DNA of 64,000 nt, from the NCBI RefSeq assembly GCF_001751365.1, contig NZ_LJGT01000039.1, positions 80,145 to 144,144 on the forward strand, in the 5' to 3' direction. Positions 61,817-64,000 of the stretch are shown here, in pieces (the stretch's first letter is position 1; each line of letters starts with the position of its first letter). The notes below the pieces were generated by a model. The model did no database searches. It was given only the letters and a program-made list of their open reading frames with translations, and was not told where the DNA came from. The translations under genes and the position numbers were made by a program. This stretch comes from Streptomyces abyssalis (GTDB taxonomy: Bacteria; Actinomycetota; Actinomycetes; Streptomycetales; Streptomycetaceae).

Positions 61817-62377
61817 ATGGTGCAAGCGAAACCCGAACTGAAGGCCCGCGCCCGGGATCTGCGGCGGGCGGGCAGGACGTACGACGAAATCGTGGCGGAA
61901 CTGGGGGTGGCGAAGAGCTCGGTGTCCCTGTGGGTGCGGGACCTGCCCAAGCCCCGCCCATCGCCGGAGCGGATGCATGCGATGCGCGAGGCACGCTGGG
62001 CGCCGCACCGGGCGGCCCGCGACAGGGCGCGAAAGGAGGCGAGGGAGGCCGCGAAGCAGGAGGTCGGCACGCTGACCGACCGGGAACTGTTCCTCATCGG
62101 CGTGGGGCTCTACTGGGCAGAGGGAACCAAGAGAAAGGCGCACGACCCCCGGGAGAAGGTCACGTTCATCAACAGCGATCGGGACATGATCAAGGTCTAT
62201 CTCGCCTGGCTCTCCTTGACGGGCGTGACCGCCGAACGCCTCCGTTTCTCGGTGATGATCCACGAGTCCGCCGACGTCGGAGCAGCCGAGCGCTACTGGG
62301 CGGATCTGGTCAGCAGGGACGTCACACAGTTCGGCAAGACGACCCTTAAGCGGCACAACCCGAAGACCGTCCGATAG
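61817..62377 (+). CDS. HTH protein truncated by an in-frame amber codon
   Basis: A 186-residue product: N-terminal helix-turn-helix (RTYDEIVAELGVAKSSVSLW), a basic helical middle, and a domain with LIGVGLYWAEGTKRK, VTFINSDRDMIKVYLAWL, MIHESADVGAAERYWADLV and KTTLKRHNPKTVR. I know this as a streptomycete HTH family, possibly related to LAGLIDADG-type endonucleases, whose members continue after NPKTVR. Here TAG (62375-62377) interrupts, but the same frame reads on as NVGAEYRGCLVIRVLKGADL, YRRIEGCWSGIVCGA to TAA at 62531. I infer a sense-to-amber mutation: a recent pseudogene, or readthrough. The extension runs into the tRNA-Gln gene. Confidence 0.72.
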   Translation: MVQAKPELKARARDLRRAGRTYDEIVAELGVAKSSVSLWVRDLPKPRPSPERMHAMREARWAPHRAARDRARKEAREAAKQEVGTLTDRELFLIGVGLYWAEGTKRKAHDPREKVTFINSDRDMIKVYLAWLSLTGVTAERLRFSVMIHESADVGAAERYWADLVSRDVTQFGKTTLKRHNPKTVR

Positions 62378-62518
62378 AACGTGGGTGCCGAGTACCGAGG
62401 GTGCCTCGTCATCCGGGTTCTGAAAGGTGCTGATCTGTACCGTCGCATCGAGGGCTGTTGGTCAGGCATAGTATGTGGAGCCCGAAACACCGGAGAGGGC
62501 GAATCGGGCATAAGTCAA

Positions 62519-62589
62519 TCCCGGGTCGACTAAGGGCAAGTCCTTGGTTTTTGGTACCAAAGATGGGGGTTCGAATCCTCCCCCGGGAG
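62519..62589 (+). tRNA. tRNA-Gln(UUG)
   Basis: A complete cloverleaf: acceptor TCCCGGG with CCCGGGA, D-arm GAC...GTC, anticodon stem TTGGT/ACCAA with loop TTTTGGT (anticodon TTG), 4-base variable loop, T-arm GGGGG-TTCGAAT-CCTCC, and discriminator G at 62589. No CCA is encoded. It lies upstream of glmU. The start of the tRNA overlaps the decayed 3' tail of the HTH gene. Confidence 0.95.
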
Positions 62590-62605
62590 CTCAAGGTTCG
62601 AATCC
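62568..62605 (+). repeat. Partial duplication of the tRNA-Gln T-arm
   Basis: GGTTCGAATCC of the T-arm (62568-62578) recurs at 62595-62605, just after the tRNA, followed by a C/G-rich tail. Remnants of tRNA 3' ends are left by integrative elements at attL/attR sites, but 11 bp is too short to be sure. Confidence 0.4.
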
Positions 62606-62721
62606 GGCCCCCGGCCTCCCCCGAGGTCAGGGGCCGCTCTCGTGTCCGGATCCGGGCCACTCCGTAACCCACCGGTATCCTGCGGGTGTTCCCCCTGACC
62701 CCGTAGCCGAAGGGCACCCCC

Positions 62722-64000
62722 GTGAGCGCCAACCGCCCGGCAGCCGTCGTCGTACTCGCAGCGGGTGAGGGCACCCGCATGAAGTCGGCGACGCCCAAGG
62801 TTCTGCACGAGATCTGCGGCCGTTCCCTTCTCGGCCATGTCGTCGCGGCGTCCCGCAGCCTCTCCCCCGAGCATCTCGTCGTCGTGGTCGGTCACGCGCG
62901 CGAGCAGGTGACCGCGCACCTCGCCGACGTGGACGCCGACGTGCGCACGGCGGTGCAGCACGAGCAGAACGGCACCGGCCACGCGGTCCGCATGGGCCTG
63001 GAGGAGCTGTCGGGCAGCGGCGTGGCGCTCGACGGCACGGTGATCGTCGTCTGCGGGGACACGCCCCTGCTGACCGGGGAGACGCTTCAGGCGTTGGCCG
63101 GCGCCCATTCCGCGGACGGCAACGCCGTCACGGTGCTGTCGGCACACGTGCCGGACTCGACGGGTTACGGCCGCATCGTGCGCGATCCGGCCGGCGGCGC
63201 GGTGACGGAGATCGTCGAGCACAAGGACGCGACGCCCGCGCAACTGGCCCTCACGGAGATCAATTCCGGGGTGTTCGCCTTCGACGCGCAGCTGCTCACG
63301 GACGCGCTCGGCAAGGTGCGTACGGACAACAGCCAGGGCGAGGAGTATCTGACGGACGTTCTCGGCATCCTGCGCAGTGCCGGGCACCGTGTGGGTGCGT
63401 CGGTGGCGGGCGATCACCGGGAGATCCTCGGGATCAACAACCGTGTGCAGCTTGCGGAGGCGCGGGGTCTGCTGAACGGCCGGCTGCTGGAGCGGGCGAT
63501 GCTCGCGGGTGTGACGGTGGTCGATCCGGCGTCGACGTCGCTGGACGTGACGGTGTCGTACGAGCAGGACGTGACGGTGCTGCCCGGCACGCAGTTGACG
63601 GGTTCGACGCATTTGTCGTCGGGCTGCGAGGTGGGCCCGAATTCGCAGTTGGCGGATACGGCCGTGGGTGCGGGTGCGTCGGTGAGCAACACGGTGGCGT
63701 CGGGTGCGGAGATCGGCGACGGGGCGAAGGTCGGCCCGTTCACGTATTTGCGGCCCGGTACGAAGCTGGGTGTGAAGGCGAAGGCCGGCGGTTTCGTGGA
63801 GCTGAAGAACGCGAAGATCGGCGAGGGCTCGAAGGTTCCGCATCTTTCGTATGTGGGTGACGCCTCGGTGGGCGATCACACCAACATCGGTGCGGCGACG
63901 GTGTTCGTGAATTACGACGGTGAGAACAAGCACCGTACGTCGATCGGTTCGCACTGCAAGACGGGCGCGGACAACATGTTTGTGGCGCCGGTCACTGTCG
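62722..64000 (+). CDS. glmU: Bifunctional GlmU (partial, runs off the window)
   Basis: The first 426 residues of N-acetylglucosamine-1-phosphate uridyltransferase/glucosamine-1-phosphate acetyltransferase, which makes UDP-GlcNAc for peptidoglycan. The uridyltransferase domain has VVVLAAGEGTRMKSATPKVL (nucleotide binding, catalytic Lys), EQNGTGHAVRMGL and VCGDTPLL. From about residue 265 the left-handed beta-helix hexapeptide repeats begin, with GPFTYLRPGTKLG and GAATVFVNYDGENKHRTSIG of the acetyltransferase active site. GTG 62722 fits the family start. The 3' end, including the last repeats, lies beyond base 64000. Confidence 0.97.
   Translation, partial: MSANRPAAVVVLAAGEGTRMKSATPKVLHEICGRSLLGHVVAASRSLSPEHLVVVVGHAREQVTAHLADVDADVRTAVQHEQNGTGHAVRMGLEELSGSGVALDGTVIVVCGDTPLLTGETLQALAGAHSADGNAVTVLSAHVPDSTGYGRIVRDPAGGAVTEIVEHKDATPAQLALTEINSGVFAFDAQLLTDALGKVRTDNSQGEEYLTDVLGILRSAGHRVGASVAGDHREILGINNRVQLAEARGLLNGRLLERAMLAGVTVVDPASTSLDVTVSYEQDVTVLPGTQLTGSTHLSSGCEVGPNSQLADTAVGAGASVSNTVASGAEIGDGAKVGPFTYLRPGTKLGVKAKAGGFVELKNAKIGEGSKVPHLSYVGDASVGDHTNIGAATVFVNYDGENKHRTSIGSHCKTGADNMFVAPVTV

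Noticed and set aside
62593..62620. Second tRNA after tRNA-Gln
   Set aside because: Only an 11-bp T-arm copy is present; no acceptor, D or anticodon arms.

Overview
The window is about 64 kb of very GC-rich DNA from a high-GC actinomycete, almost certainly a Streptomyces or close relative. The signs are strong G/C third-codon bias, frequent GTG and TTG starts, a tRNA-Leu(UAA) of the bldA type, a mycothiol-dependent maleylpyruvate isomerase homologue, a SpoIIE/HATPase fusion, an SAV2177-type methyltransferase, a LAxTG surface protein and the core block eno, divIC-like, DUF501, ppx, ndh, mfd, mazG, glmU. All names come from reading the translations; no search was run.

Layout. 1-14 kb: a thiolase, small conserved proteins, a Bax-inhibitor-1 protein, a frameshifted relic of an antiporter/complex-I-like subunit, a DUF6153/DUF305 pair, a methyltransferase, MFS and DMT transporters, a PAS-PAS-GAF-PP2C-HATPase regulator and an Excalibur LAxTG protein. 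14.4-18.5 kb: bldA, then an ABC ATPase/FtsX permease pair. 18.6-24.6 kb: a sugar-uptake locus (two permeases, binding lipoprotein, Gfo/Idh/MocA oxidoreductase) read leftward and divergent from a ROK regulator; it has no ATPase of its own. 24.7-31.7 kb: a cyclopropane-fatty-acid-synthase-like methyltransferase, ndh with a Rex-type operator far upstream, ppx, DUF501, a DivIC/FtsB-like protein and eno. 32-45 kb: a resuscitation-promoting-factor-like muralytic enzyme with LysM, a P450, a DUF6479 protein, a dense array of short dyads, mazG, a SurA-like lipoprotein, a secreted hydrolase, an acyltransferase with a doubtful N-terminus, and mfd.

45-53.7 kb: a second ABC ATPase/FtsX permease pair paralogous to the first, a DUF485/solute-sodium symporter operon, a coiled-coil protein and a mycothiol-dependent enzyme. 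53.9-60 kb: the most unusual block, a run of polymorphic-toxin-like and SUKH-immunity-like genes. It holds a deaminase-like plus SUKH-4 fusion, a WHH-nuclease-like plus SMI1/KNR4 fusion, a lipoprotein, and a YwqJ-type deaminase whose stop overlaps the start of a SUKH-3 gene. 60-64 kb: an orphan histidine kinase whose 3' end is partly duplicated, an HTH protein cut by an in-frame amber codon, a tRNA-Gln(UUG) overlapping the decayed 3' end of that gene, and the start of glmU, which runs off the window.

How parts work together. The ROK regulator probably controls the sugar operon through a dyad that overlaps its promoter. Rex probably ties ndh to NADH/NAD+ balance. The two ABC pairs look like MacB-type exporters. 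Best candidates for something undescribed are the toxin/SUKH block (53.9-60 kb) and the dyad array at 35.4-35.9 kb.
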